Assembly (NCBI GenBank): GCA_963969345.1
Contig: OZ017769.1
Location: forward strand, 5,273,725 to 5,337,724
Direction of reading: 5' to 3'
From: Turbatrix aceti
Lineage: Eukaryota > Nematoda > Chromadorea > Rhabditida > Panagrolaimidae
DNA length: 64,000 nt
The notes beneath the pieces are model-generated. The model was not told where the DNA came from, did no database searches, and saw only the letters and a program-made list of their open reading frames with translations. A program made the position numbers and the translations under genes. How positions within the stretch are numbered: the first letter of the stretch is position 1; every line of letters starts with the position of its first letter. Shown in pieces: positions 24,946 to 37,000 of the stretch.

Positions 24946-25856
24946 TCAGGCAATGTTGAACATTTCACGGAAACGTTGGCGGCTGTCTTGGTTGACGATG
25001 GCCCAGGCTGTTGCGAGGAGGAATCCGACGCCGGATGCTTTGGCGGAGGCACGCAGGCCGTTGGGCGAGCGGTAGAGAGCGCCGGCAAGCGCTCCGGCAG
25101 CCAGCGAGTTGAGGTCATCCTCGGCACGTACGCTTTTGAGTCCAATCTCAAAGACGGAGTAGAGGAAGACGATCGCGCCGAAGGGCTGAGCGAAGCCACT
25201 ACCGTGCTTGACAGTCGCGTTGGCCATACGTGTGAGCCAGGGCTTTCCGCGCTGAAAAACCATGGAATATCGTTAACAAACTCCGCCCAATCCATCAAAA
25301 TAGCCTACCAGTTGACGCGTTTCGTGGTTCACAAGCTCTGGGAGAGCACCTCGGGCACAACCGAGGAAGAACCCGCCGCCGACGGCCCACCCGATGTGGC
25401 TGAGTGCAAATTCGAACTTGCCCTTGCCGTGCTCGTTGCCCTCGGGCATGATGTACTGTGGCTGGGCTTGGAAGATCGAGGGATCCATCTGAATGATATT
25501 TCTCCCGCATAAACTACCACCTGACGATAACAAATACTCACCTGAAGGTATGGAGTCATCTGACGGTTCAGTGGCACACCCGCGTGCTTTATCTGCTCAA
25601 GAGCGAGCGGCGGCGTGAAGATGGGTGAAGACGTCGCTGAAGAGTCCCCGCCGCCATCGATGCCTCCTCCGCCTCCGTATAACGACCCGGATGAGGAGGA
25701 TCCGCCGAAGAGTGGCGCGTCGTCCTTCATCGTGAAGTCAGAAGACGCAAATCCGGAAAGATCAGGCGCGGTGTCGCCGCCTGTCGGGGTGCTGTTGCTG
25801 CTACCATCGCCACCGTTGCCGCCGCCGAAGCCGAGCCAGCTGCCCCAACCACTCAT
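24946..25856 (-). CDS. TIMM23: mitochondrial import inner membrane translocase TIM23
   Basis: Exons 25856-25542, 25488-25309, 25251-24946, giving 266 aa (human 209). It is the channel subunit of the TIM23 complex, which moves presequence proteins across and into the inner membrane. The N-terminus (about 100 residues) is Gly/Ser-rich and longer than usual. Family marks follow: LNRQMTPYLQMDPS, YIMPEGNEHGKGKFEFAL, then four hydrophobic helices of the Tim17/22/23 fold with GGFFLGCARG, and SVRAEDDLNSLAAGALAGALY (the conserved AEDDLN motif). TTTTTTTACAG lies 14 nt before the ATG. It is downstream of the CID-domain gene on the same strand and convergent with receptor copy A. Confidence 0.92.
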
Positions 25857-25924
25857 CTTTTCGAAATGCGCTGTAAAAAAATGCCAAAAAAGTTTTTTTT
25901 TGGCAAAAAAAATAATTTTTAGGG

Positions 25925-26055
25925 GAAAAAACGAACAAACCATATTTTTCCGTTCGAGACAGAACAAACCCTATTTTTTCCGTTCGAAACAGAACAAACC
26001 CTATTTTTTCCGTTCGAGACACTTCCAAAAATACGGTTTGTCCCTGATTGAATCC
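25925..26055. repeat. short tandem repeat with CCGTTCGA(G/A)AC core
   Basis: Three tandem units of about 31-34 bp, each reading AACAAACCCTATTTTTTCCG then TTCGAAAC with small changes. The right end on the minus strand is CAGGGACAAACC, like the TIR elements elsewhere in the window. It sits just upstream of TIM23. Confidence 0.6.
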
Positions 26056-26203
26056 CTTTTACCCTATTTGCCCTTCTCGGCAGTCATATATCAATCACGG
26101 CACGAAAACCGCTAAAATCCAACACTATTTCCCGCTCCGAGATCATTTTTACGCAAAAATACACCAATAAAAAACGAATGAATGTCTAAAAACAAACTCG
26201 TCG

Positions 26204-27898
26204 CTAGTGTTGACTTTTTGGTGGGTAACCGCCTCCAAGAGGGGCAAAATTTGGATTTCTGGGCGGAAATGCCGGAGGCGGCCTGGACAGGTCTGGACGG
26301 CCTTGCGAAGAATTCCGGGGGTAGAAAAAGCCGCCAGTCGGCGGCGGATAGGCCCTCGTCGGTGAGTACGCATCCGATGAGGCCATCGAAGTACTTGGAT
26401 CATAAGCGTAGGGGTGACCGGGAGGCAGAGGAGGAGGATAGTCAACACCCGGCGGCAGAACATCCGCGTACATCGAAGGAGGCGGAATCATTGGAGGCGG
26501 CGTAGCCAGGTTTGGCAGCGGCATTGACAGAGACGGTGGGGGCCGGGAAAACTCGCCGGGAAGAGGGATTGAGGCGACGTAGGAGGGCGCAGGCTCGGGG
26601 AGGGGTATCGAGGTGAGTGGCGGCTTCGATTCCTCCGGCTCACTCGTCGACGACGCCAATCTCGGATCCTTCGGTCCACCGTTCTTCCGTTTGATCGGGG
26701 ATTTGAGAGCCTTCGACGGAGAATAGCCTCCTGAGCTGCCGGAATCCGCGCTCATCGCATCGTGGTACTCAGAAGCAGCAGAAGTGTCAACTTTCAGCTT
26801 CTGAAAATGCAATTTTTTATAAAAAAAACTGTTTGACAGACAAAAAAAACAAAAAAGCTACCTTTGACGCGCTCGGTGAAACGCCACTGAACTGGGGTTT
26901 CATTGATCGTAAATTAAGGGTATCGCGATTGAGAGCCCCGTGGCGACCTTCGTGAAAAGCAGCGACGGCGGCTGAAGCCTGCTCCATGGATTCCACGATG
27001 TCAGTGAGGTATTTTATGCACTAAAAAATCGCCCATAACGGTTTCGCAACAGAAAAAAAAAACAAAAAAAGCCTTACCTCAATTTTCTGGTCAGATCTGC
27101 TCGTCTCCAGCGAAGCGTTGAGCTTGGAGACATGTGCTTCGATTTTCTTCCTAATAGCCTGCGCTTTCTGAACCTCGGCCTTCATGACAGGATCGGAGAG
27201 CTTTTGTCGCTTGGGATTGCCCTGGGTATCCTTCGCAGAGCCATAGTCGCCGCAGAGCACTCGGTGTTGCGTGCTTCGCCATCTATCGATTTCCATCTGA
27301 ATGTGGTAAAGTTCGCTGAATAACTCCTGGCTGTCATTCGATCCGGAATTCTTCGGCAACGGAAAAGCTTTTTCAATTCCTCCTTCTAAAAAAAACGAAT
27401 TCAAAACAAAAATTTCATCTAAAATCAAACAAATAAAACCCACCAAGAAGATTTTGCAGAAATTGGAACTGCCCGACGCTGAAGACTTTTCGCTCGTGGA
27501 GAATGCCGTTGACGCGCTTCAGCTTGCTGTTGACACCCTCACTGGATAGGGGCACGACAACGGCCAGGTAGGGAAAGAATGCGTCGACAAAGGACTGGAA
27601 ATAGTCCGGCGACTGTTTTCGGGACTTTTGGCAGACGTCGTTCATCAGGTAGATCAGTGCTATCCGGGATTGATCGTAGGCTAAAACGCAGAAACGGTAA
27701 AAATCATTCAACAACCAAAAAATTATAAAAAATGGTAAACTTACAAATGAGGTAAACGTCAAACCAGACTTTAGCAATCGTATGTACACCCACATTCTTG
27801 ACGTGATGAAAAACCCAAGAAGAAATAGTCTCCACAGACTCCTGGTCGATTTTGATGCCGCGAAATCGTTTAAATAACGTATCCTCAGACAGCGCCAT
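26204..27898 (-). CDS. CID-domain protein, RPRD family (484 aa, five exons)
   Basis: Exons 27898-27745, 27680-27444, 27385-27078, 27020-26862, 26800-26204, phases consistent. Residues 1-130 form a CTD-interacting domain (SWVFHHVKNVG, IALIYLMNDVCQKSRK, RVNGILHERKVFS), the fold of RPRD1/RPRD2 that binds the phosphorylated C-terminal domain of RNA polymerase II. The middle (about 135-285) is helical, with a coiled-coil-like stretch around ELYHIQMEIDRW and AIRKKIEAHVSKL. The last 190 residues are Pro/Ser-rich (IPLPEPAPSY, PPPSMYADVLPPG). The order CID, coil, Pro-rich tail is closer to RPRD2 than to RPRD1A/B. A nuclear role in transcription is inferred from the family. It shares a 250-bp divergent promoter region with COG1, and TACGCAG lies 5 nt before the ATG. 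Confidence 0.82.
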
Positions 27899-28148
27899 GC
27901 AAACTGCGTAGAAATGACCAATAAATATTATCTATTAGGCCGTGTTTAAGATATAGATCCCGAGTTATTCACGAGAAACGGCAGAAATATCGCAAAAAAT
28001 TCGTTGCTAGCGTTCTTTGAGTCAATGGAGTTTTCGTGTCGGGAGCTCCCGAGGCAGCACGCTCTTTCGCCTCGGACGCTGACACGTTGCTTCATTGCGT
28101 ATACGTTGTTGGTTGTTGGCTGACGCTGACGCTCGTGGAACTCCAGTC
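27899..28148. promoter_or_regulatory. divergent promoter region of the CID gene and COG1
   Basis: Only 250 bp separate the two start codons, so both promoters must lie here or overlap. There is no TATA box at a standard position. This is typical of housekeeping head-to-head pairs. Confidence 0.5.
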
Positions 28149-31100
28149 ATGGATGTCGAGCGATTGATGACCGATCTGACCATCGATCAGATCCAGAACA
28201 TCCAAGAATCCCTCAGGTTTGGATCTTTTACGGGGTGGAGTTGATCTCAAATCAAAGCTTGTTTTGCAGCCAGCAAGCAGATGAGAAGCGCGAAGAACTC
28301 CGGCGCATGGTCGGCCGGCGCTACCGGGATGTCCTGGGCGCATCCAGCACACTCAAGCGTCTGACCGAGCTTTCAGGAGAGTTGGCTAATCGCGTAAAAT
28401 CGCTGAAGGGTGTGACGAGACAGACGTTCTCCGACGTAGAAGTCAAGTTGCCCGTCAAGAAGGAATCCATCCTGAAGTTCGGCTTGCTCCACCGACTCAT
28501 GCCGCTGGCCACGGAGAGGCCTGTCCCCGGCGACGACGGCATCGTAGAGGTCTTTGCCCTCGTTCTGGCCGAGAATCTGCACCGCGCGGTCTCGATCGAC
28601 GCTTCCGCCTTCGCGGATGCCGGAGTCGCGATTTCCACGCTGCTTCGACCGATGGGGAGACAACTCATCGGACAGCGACTGGCACTCGGGGATCAACTGA
28701 CACGCACACTCGGCACGCAGACAGAGTGGCGCGAAGTCGCCGGCGTCCTCGTCGCCCTGGGCCTTCTGAACCAGACGAGTCTCGAAGACCTCCTGGAGAC
28801 GTACCTAACCGCTCGCAAGGAGTACATCTCGTCGACGATGAAGACGTCGTCGTCCACGCTCATCAGCGTCATCGAGATGATGAAGAAGACGGCCGATTGC
28901 GTGGACGACGTCTTTACCCGCGGTGCAGCTGTTGTCTCGGCGCTCAACGTGGTTACCGCCAAGGGATGGTGTCCAGGTGAGTCTTTCGAGTCCAGGGATC
29001 GATTTTTTGTTCATGGACGAAGATGAATATTTTTCACAAATTTTGTTCGCAAAGACGAACGAACATGAGCAAATTTTTTCCTTTTTCGCGAACGAACATT
29101 CTATTTTTATTATTCACGCCAAATTTTGTTCATTCCGGCAGAAATATGTAATTTGCTTTTTGTAACAGTCTTCATACACTTTTTCAAAGCTGACCGACTT
29201 TTTTGTAATTTTTCATCAAATAACATTGTTTTTGACTTCATTTCTCCAAATATACACAAAATTGGTGGCATATTTTGTTCGTTTTGTCTGTTCAAAAAAT
29301 TTAAAAATATTCGCGAACGAACACTTTTACGTAATTTATTTATAAATTTAAAATTTAAATTAAAATTAAAATTTAACTTTCATGTTTGTTCGTGAACACA
29401 ATTTATAAAAATTCCCCAGGTGTTGCACGTTTCTAAAAATTGATAAAAATTATGTTCACGAACGAACATGAATAATGAATTTTAAATTTTGCCCGCGAAC
29501 GAACACGAACGATCACCCATCCCTGTTCGAGTCCATCCTTTGCCCCTGACCGCCTCGATTTTCAGACGAGATCCACGAAACAGTGGCCTACGCATCTTCT
29601 CCGTACCAGCGGCAGCTGCAGGTCGAGACGGAGCGCGTCAACGCTCTCTACCCCCACGCCTTCGTCAACGGCCTGCCCTCGTCGCTCGTCGAGGCCAAGT
29701 GCAGCGCGTGGTTTCAGACCCTCTGTCAGGCACTCTCGCCACGCATCAAAGCCATGTGCGAGTATTTCGAGAAGACGGACGACGTCGTCGACTTCATCGT
29801 CGCCATCCACGATATTTTTTCTTCCGAGTGGCCGTGTGTGGCTTCGAATTCGGCGGTCTACCAGCAGCTTTTTGGATCCAGTCTCCTCGACAGGTACAAG
29901 GTGCTCATTGTCAGCGAGGTCGCAGCCATCGAAGCCAAACTCGCGACGGAGACGGCTTCGACCAAATCCGTGGCGCCTCCGCTCTTCACGAAGCAGCAAA
30001 GCGCCCGCTTCGACAGTCTGCTCGCGTCTGGGGTCTCGCAGCAGCTCTACGACCTCGTGCAGAAGACCTTTGCCCGGCTACAGGACCTGCTGGACAACAC
30101 AAACCGATACGTGGCCATCGGCAAGGAGGCAAACGTCGCCTCGCTCAATACAGCCCTCGCCGACGCTGTTCTGGACATGACGAGACGCGTAACTGGGGAG
30201 CAGGAAGCCGATGAGAACCAGTCACCCTCCCAGGAGAAGTCCAGGTGGTTCACGCAGTTCAGGGTCTTCCTGGCCATCGTGCAGCACGAGCCGGCCGTTC
30301 TCTGCCAGTGCATGAACCGCAGCTCCGAGCACATCAACGAGTGCAACCGACTTCTACACTCCGCCGCCGAGCGCGCCCTTTCGTGAGTTTTTTCCACTCG
30401 AGACCGACCTATAAAATTCGAAAAACATTTTTCCGTCCAAAAGTATGATTTTCAGATGTTTTTGTGTCGAATTCGTGAATTTTTTACCTTTCAGTAAAAA
30501 TGAATTATTATTTTGCATTTTTACAAAGCATTTTTTTGTTTTGAACAAGATTTATTTAAAATACGGTAAAAATTATACAAAAGATCCCTTTTTTTTCGTC
30601 GTTTATGCATCTTTTGTGTTTTTCAGCCGATTCATGGACCTCCTGATCGCGGAAGCCGTGCGTGAGGCCTACCTGGATCACATGATGGCCTACGTATCGT
30701 CGCCGTACAAATTCCTAGACATTGCCCAGGCGCCGGAGAAGCACCGTCTCCCCGACTCTGACAGTGCCGTCGAAATCCCCACCCAACTCAGCCGGCTCTA
30801 CTTCAACCTCCTCTACGTTATCTGTCAGAAAACGAACGCGCACGCTGTGGGGCACCTTTTTACACGAAACGTGACCATCCACATTGCACAGGTACTCGGT
30901 GAGTCGGACGGGGGTCAGAAAAGCCGGGAATCAGTCTGATTATCGTTGCAGGAGACGTTCTGTCCAAATCAGCGCTTACGGTGGCCCACGCGTGTCTGCC
31001 GAACGCGATGATCGCTTCTCAGGTGTTGCTCGACTTCAAGATCCTGTTTTCCATGTTCCTGCACCCAAGTTTCATGGATGCGGTGCGAATCGTCGAGGAG

Positions 31101-31576
31101 AAGCTCGATCCTATCAATCGGGCTGTCCTCAGCGAGCCCATCAGCAAGAACGCCAAGATTTACGTCAAACGCACTACCGTATGTTTTTTTGTGGTTTTAC
31201 GGTATTTATTTGAGCGAAATTGTATTTTCAGCTGCTTTTCGGACAACTGCAGGTCGAGCCGCCTGTTTTGGGCAAAGACGACCAGATTCCCGCGTCTTAC
31301 GCGTCACTCATCGACATCACGCCTCTCATCCCCAACATTCCCCGTCTCCCACTCATCCCGGGGCTCTCAGTCATGGAGACAGTCAAGGACGACGACGACT
31401 CCGCCGCCGCGAAGGACGATCCAGCCAAGCAGGGCCCCGCCAGGAGCGGGCAGCAGCCCCAACTCGCATCCGCACTCCAACAGTCGGAGGCCGTGCTCTC
31501 AGGCTTGCTGGGCACGAAGCCGTCGATATCTTCACTCTACGACAAGTTCTCCACGTCTTCTTGGTGGAAGCACTAA
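28149..31576 (+). CDS. COG1: conserved oligomeric Golgi complex subunit 1, seven exons
   Basis: Exons 28149-28216, 28270-28976, 29566-30382, 30627-30898, 30952-31178, 31232-31576; a total of 2436 nt with matching phases gives 811 aa (human 980). That is six coding exons as I resolve it. The N-terminal helical region has the family motif EELRRMVGRRYRDVL. The middle and end are all-helical, with LLFGQLQVEPP and NIPRLPLIPGL corresponding to the conserved C-terminus of COG1. It is part of lobe A of the COG tether that returns Golgi glycosylation enzymes in COPI vesicles. Intron 28977-29565 carries a TIR element with an exact 8-bp target duplication. Without the element that intron would be about 48 bp, like its neighbours. 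The last exon has an Asp/Ala-rich insert. Confidence 0.87.
28993..29525. mobile_element. hAT-like non-autonomous element in a COG1 intron (533 bp)
   Basis: Begins CAGGGATCGAT and ends ATCACCCATCCCTG, i.e. inverted termini CAGGGATNG. It is flanked on both sides by TTCGAGTC (28985-28992 and 29526-29533), an exact 8-bp target-site duplication as made by hAT transposases. The interior is AT-rich with many TTCGCGAACGAAC words and no coding frame. Same family as 16688-17052. Confidence 0.85.
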
Positions 31577-31695
31577 CACTCGGGCAGAAGGGTTAAAATT
31601 ATTGTTTTAAAAACAGATGTATCCATAAATTGAGTTCACTTTTTTTTCTCGGCTGGAAAATTTGGAAAACTTTTTTCTTGACTGGAAAGTGAAAG

Positions 31696-31864
31696 ACAAT
31701 TCAGCGGAAGGCTAAAATAGAGATTTTAGGGGTGAAATCGGGCAAATCGGTTGGTCTCTAGGCGAAAACTTTTATTCGTCGTGGGAGAAGGCTCAATTAA
31801 ATTTTATATGGTTGTTTTCGCTTAAAGACCTCCCTAAATCGCTGTCTTTCGCGAAATTGTCGTA
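31696..31864. repeat. dispersed repeat, second copy of the CDK14-intron element
   Basis: From GACAATTCAGCGGAAGGC to a mirror CTGTCTTTCGCGAAATTGTC. The interior (GGCTAAAATAGAGATTTTAG, then GTGAAATCGGGCAAATCGG) is nearly the same as 62772-62920. Non-coding, lying between the convergent COG1 and S28 peptidase genes. Confidence 0.75.
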
Positions 31865-31982
31865 ATTTTTTTTTGAAATTTTTTTGTTTCGAAAAATTAT
31901 TTCCGCGACCCTAGGATTGTTTATACCCCCTGCGCTGCAAGTCAAGGACCTGAGAGGCGGCTTCTCTGGGACCGGTGTTTAT

Positions 31983-33406
31983 TTATTCTCGAGGCCTCGC
32001 CAACCACTCGTCGACGATGGCGTAGATCTTTCGAGCCGCCTGGGGGGTCGTGCGGCAGTGCGTGAGTCTCTGCGAGAAGACCACGTGAATTTCGCGTTCC
32101 GGCTTGGGCTCGGTGACGGAATACGCTCGCCACGGGTCGTATTCGCTGTTGGAGAAGACGACACGCGTGCCCTTGTAGCCGGCAGCGCCGCCGAATTCGG
32201 TGTTGAGCGCGTGGACGCCGGCTGCGGTGTCGTCCAGGGCGTAGGGCGGACGGCGCTCCGGGTAGACCTGGTTTTCGATGTCGGCGCAGAGATCGATGTA
32301 GCACTCGAGAGGCCAGGCGTCGGTGAGGAGGGAAGAGACGTCCGGGTGCGAGGTGGGCTGCAGGGCTCCCAGCTCGCTGCACACCTGTCAACAAAGGGGT
32401 TAGCAAGGCCAGGATCAGCCCAGGTAACTTACCTGGTGCGACCACGCCTTCATCGGGGTGTCGAACGGCGCTTCGGGATTGACCCGCTCGGTGGGCAGTC
32501 TGGCGTTGGCCAGGGCGAAGGCAAAAGAGTATCCAGAAGCCCTGTACGCGCGGAACCACGTAGGCAGTCTGCCGGACTGGATGATCGTAAAAATGCCGTC
32601 GAGGTGGTCCCCAATGCATTTTCCAGACGCGACATTCGGGTCCAGCAATTTGGAATCCCCGGTGATACGCGCCAGGTACTGCCGACCCCCCTGGTTCTTG
32701 AGTAGGTCAAAAAAGCGCCTCGAGACCTGCCCGAAAGCGGCGGTAGCAATAGGATCGATGGTCGTCATGATGCCGATCATTGCGGCATTCAACTCCGGGG
32801 CCGAGAGCACGCCTCCGATCGGAGCCGCTCCGGCGACGGCCCCGTATACGGTGTCGGGGTGACGGGCACGGACCCATGCCGCCAGGCTGCCGGCGTAGGA
32901 GCAGCCCTCTACGATCCACCGGGGAGAAGAAAAGTTGAACCGGACGTTCATCAGCTCGATGAATGACCGGATATCTTCAATGGCTTGGCTGGCTGCCAGG
33001 AAACGACCGTACCTTCGCAGAGAACCCTTGGGATACGATTCGCCGTAGAAACGGTGCTCGAGGACAAAGAGTGAGGCGTTGACGGGTGGACGCCTCAGGA
33101 AAAGTCGTCCTGGACCCTCGCCAGTGATGTGAAGGTATTGATTGGGGGTTGTCGGGATCACGTGCGCAATGTAGCGCTGCAGAACGGAAATTAGTCATCC
33201 CAGAGGGCAAAAGTCCATTGACAAGCACTTACCTGGTTGAAGGACTCGGAATTCTTCTTATCAAAGTGATCCAATCGCTGCCGAAAACTCTCGATCCGAA
33301 CGCCGCCACCGAATACTGCTGCTGCTGCCAGCTGGCAGAACACCAACCCAACCACCACCGATCCCGGTCCATCGAACCAACTTCCGATGAGACGCATGCT
33401 GTTCAT
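31983..33406 (-). CDS. S28-family serine carboxypeptidase (PRSS16/PRCP-like)
   Basis: Exons 33406-33233, 33176-32433, 32384-31983, phase 0, giving 439 aa (relatives about 490-510). The N-terminus has a hydrophobic stretch (VVVGLVFCQLAAAAVFGG) that serves as signal peptide or anchor. Then come RQRLDHFD, the family start motif, LEHRFYGESYP, the nucleophile motif EGCSYAGSLAAW (Ser about 151), EYDPWRAYSV with the charge-relay Asp, and RLTHC with the His. All three catalytic residues are present, so it should cleave after proline or similar in lysosome or outside the cell. Relatives have GGS where this has GCS. Several ER-type Cys suggest disulfides. The ATG at 33397 is an alternative start. Confidence 0.88.
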
Positions 33407-34062
33407 CAATAAACAAAACAGTGGGACGATCAATTTCACCGGGCAACATTGCTCCCCACAAAATGTCCTGCCTCCTCCGAGGTGTATTTATTTTACCTTT
33501 CAAATAAGACATTGGATTGCTTAGAAAAAAAAAGCGTAGCGGTTACGGGTATCGCCAGATCAACGACTGCGCAAAAGCAGACACGGAAATGAGCGCGCAT
33601 CTGAGCACTGCTGCTGCCTAAGGGCAACAAGCTTTATAGCCTCTGCTTATTTCCAGTAATCGTCGTTGACAGAACCGGTGATTAATGAATGATCTTTGTG
33701 CAAAAAAAAAGAAGAACAAAAAAGAAGAATTGATTTCGTTCCAAGAGAGGTGATCTACGTACCGTACCGTAAGCATGCCAAAGAGTAACGGTAGCCAAAG
33801 GCAATTGCAATTGCAAGGAAAAAAGTTTGAATTACGATGATTGGCAAAGTGTGTGCGTCGCCAACAAAAAAAAGCTGAAAATGCGCGCGGAACAGAGCCT
33901 GGGCTGAAGATTGCTTTTCTTCCGCCGAGAGGTCTTTGTACTTTTTTACTTCTGTTTTTGCGTGTTTATTTTTCTTCGTGGATCTTTGCCGGAATCAGTT
34001 AGCAAATTTTGAACTGTCTCTGAATTTCAGGAATTCGTAAAAAGTCCATCTTGGGGGGTTTT
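33407..34062. promoter_or_regulatory. region between divergent S28 peptidase and NUP210 genes
   Basis: 656 bp holding both promoters. A GAATTTCAG at 34022-34030 precedes the NUP210 ATG by about 33 nt. No TATA box at a clear position. Confidence 0.4.
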
Positions 34063-37000
34063 ATGATGCTTCAAACTTCTGCCGGACGGCTGATTGCCGT
34101 TCTGGCGGCGGTTGTCGTGCTCTCTTCTGGCTACCGACTGAATGTTCCTCGCCTTCTGCTCCCGTATCATCCGTCAATCAACGTGTCGTTTGTTCTGGAG
34201 GTCAAAAGCGCCTGTTTTTACTGGTAAGCGTTTACGTTCATTGTTCACCCCAAAAACCGTTTTATATTTTTTCCAGGGAATCAAGTCGTCCTGAAATCAG
34301 CACAGTCGAGCCAATCGACCCCGTTGGAGGGTGTTCCGAGCGGGCACTCGTCACTGCGGTCTCCAAATCCGCGACTGAAGAGTCAACGACCATTTTTGCC
34401 CGAAGTCCATGTATGTTACGCAATATTGTTTCCACATTTTTTTTTTCAAAAATGCTTTTTTACAGCCGGTGACATCTCGCTGTCCTGTGGTGTGTCGGTG
34501 GACGCGGTTGATTCCATTTACATTCGCACGACTACAAAAGTGCTCTTTTTCGACGACGTGCCTACTCAGATGATCGTTGAGGCGTTCAACAAGGAGAAGG
34601 ATAAGTTCTCGACCCTTGCTGGAATTCCCTTCAACTGGCAGTTCGACGGACCTACAAAGTCGTTCCGAATTGTGCCGTTTGCGGAGAGCAAGTACGACGC
34701 GCCCACTGCAATCCAGGAACTCGAACAGCGGAATCAGAGGGGCAGCATGGTGCTCGTCGAAGGCGCTGCACCCGGACACGCTAACCTGACCGTCAGATTT
34801 GCGGAGTCTGCGTTTTACGACATTCAGCCGAACAGCATTCACCTGGCTGTCGTCGCGAATGTCATGCTCATTCCCTCGCAGAGCATCTACCTACCCGTTC
34901 ACGCCGTCGTGCCCTATCGAGCTGTTGTCGTCAAGCAGAGTGCTTTTGAGGGTTTGTTTTGGTTACTTTTTTGTACTCTTTTTTATATTCCTTGTTTCAG
35001 ATATCAGTTTCCCATCTGACGAGTACACTTTGGACCTGACGAATCAAAAAACTTGTCGACTGAATTCTCGTACCTTGGAGGTCACCGCTCTGCAGCCTGG
35101 AACCACGGAAATTACTCTTGCGTCGTCGCGTATGTTTTTGATTTAAAAAATAGAAATTTAAAAAAATTAAAAAAAAATACAAATTAAATAAAAATTTTTT
35201 TTGTTTCTAAAATTCTTTTTTTTACGATCAAATTTTAGTGGCCTACGCCAAATCTGTCGCCAAGCCGATCAGCGCCCGTATCACCGTGGTCACGCCAGAC
35301 GCTGTCGCGTTTTCGATCAGCCACGGCAACATTTGGTATCTGCAAGCCGGTCGAACGTACGACATCCACGTCCGTCTGTTGGACAAACAAAGCAATAGCA
35401 TTTACGTGACCGAGAATTGTCGTTTTGAAACGTCGATCACCGATGGCTTCTTCGACGTCATTGAAAAGTCAGCAAACGGTGCTCATCTCAAAGTCGTTGC
35501 CCGACGCAGTGGAAAACCCGTGATATCGTCGACTTTTGTTGGGTTTTCCGGACGGCCTGCCGACGTCGTCATCAAGGGCACGCAGACCATGACTATCTCG
35601 GATCCCATCACGGTGGAGCCTGCGACGCTGGTTTTCCCCTACGATCCGGTGAAACCCTATTCCTACGTTCTCCGAATCACCGGCGGTACCGGAAATTACC
35701 GTTCTCGCTCGTCTCAACCCGATACAGCGGTGGTTGATGAATCCCATGGAATCGTTACGACTCGGGGACTGGGAGTCTCGACCATCACTGTGGAGGACAT
35801 CTACAACTCGCAGCACTCCGCTGCCGTTCATGTCTACGTCCTCGACCCCGCTGATGTCAGATTTGGTGAATCCCACGTCGAAGCCGAAGTCGGCAAGGAT
35901 CTGATTTTGAATGTCAAATTTTCCGGCCTGTGGGACAAAAAACTGCTGCCGTTCACTGACTGCCGATTTTTGCCAATCGAGGTCGGCGTCGATGATCACT
36001 CGGTTTTCACCGTCAACAAACGTGAGTTTTTTTTGCCGTAGTTTTTTTGGTGCACTGAATGGAAAACAAATTTTTGTTCGCGAACGAACATGAACGTTTT
36101 TTGAACTATGTTTGAAGAATCGAACGAACGCAATTTTGACCGTGTTCGCGAAGAAACATCGTTGAACACTTTTTTTTACGGATTTTGCAATTCCAAAAAT
36201 TGGGTATTTGTTCCCCTGAAAAGCGTAAAATGGGACATTCCACTTTTTTTTTGTTTTTGATAACAGGCTTCCGTCATTTTTGTTGAATATCACAGATTTT
36301 GACACCGTTACCCAAATTTTTTCTCAATTTTTTTTCGATTTATCTGTTCGGAAAATTTAACTTTCTCGAACAAATCTAAAAAATTTTTTTTTTGTATTCG
36401 TACACGGACAAAAAAAAACAAACGTTCGATCATGCCTATTTTGATGACATAAACATGAACTTTATTCATTTTAGAACACAAACGGGAAATTCCCGAAATT
36501 TCATCCGACGGCTGCGCCACAGTTGCACTTTCTGCCACTTCGCCGGGCGATACAAGGGTCACCCTCAAATTTGAACGATTCGGCGACGAACTGCGGGTTG
36601 CTGCTTTTCCTCCACTCAAGTTGAACGTTCAAAACGACCTTCTCGTTGCTCTGAAATCGCACGTCGTCGTTTCGATCGAAGGAGGCCCCCGTCCTTGGGT
36701 GCTGGATTCTCAGCAATTCTTTACCCATGCCACGACGGACTCCAAAGACATTGCCGCCTCGCAGGTCGACAGCTTTGTCTATCGAGTGCAGTGCTCAACG
36801 GTTTCCAGCGCTTCTGTCGTGAAAATTGCGGTCGGCAACGGCAAGTCAACGACGAATCCCAGGCCAGTGGTTGCCACGGCTGCCATTGACTTCTGCTGTG
36901 CCGTGCCGAAGAGGCTTTCTCTGACCACGAAACCGAAACCCGGCACGGACCTGCTTCCTGCTTGTCCGGCTTTTGTGCACAGTGTTTTTTGCCGGCAGAC

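Noticed and set aside
28149..28320. Calling the COG1 gene as another tether (exocyst, VPS or Dor1-type) subunit
   Set aside because: EELRRMVGRRYRDVL at the start and LLFGQLQ..NIPRLPLIPGL at the end fit COG1 best.
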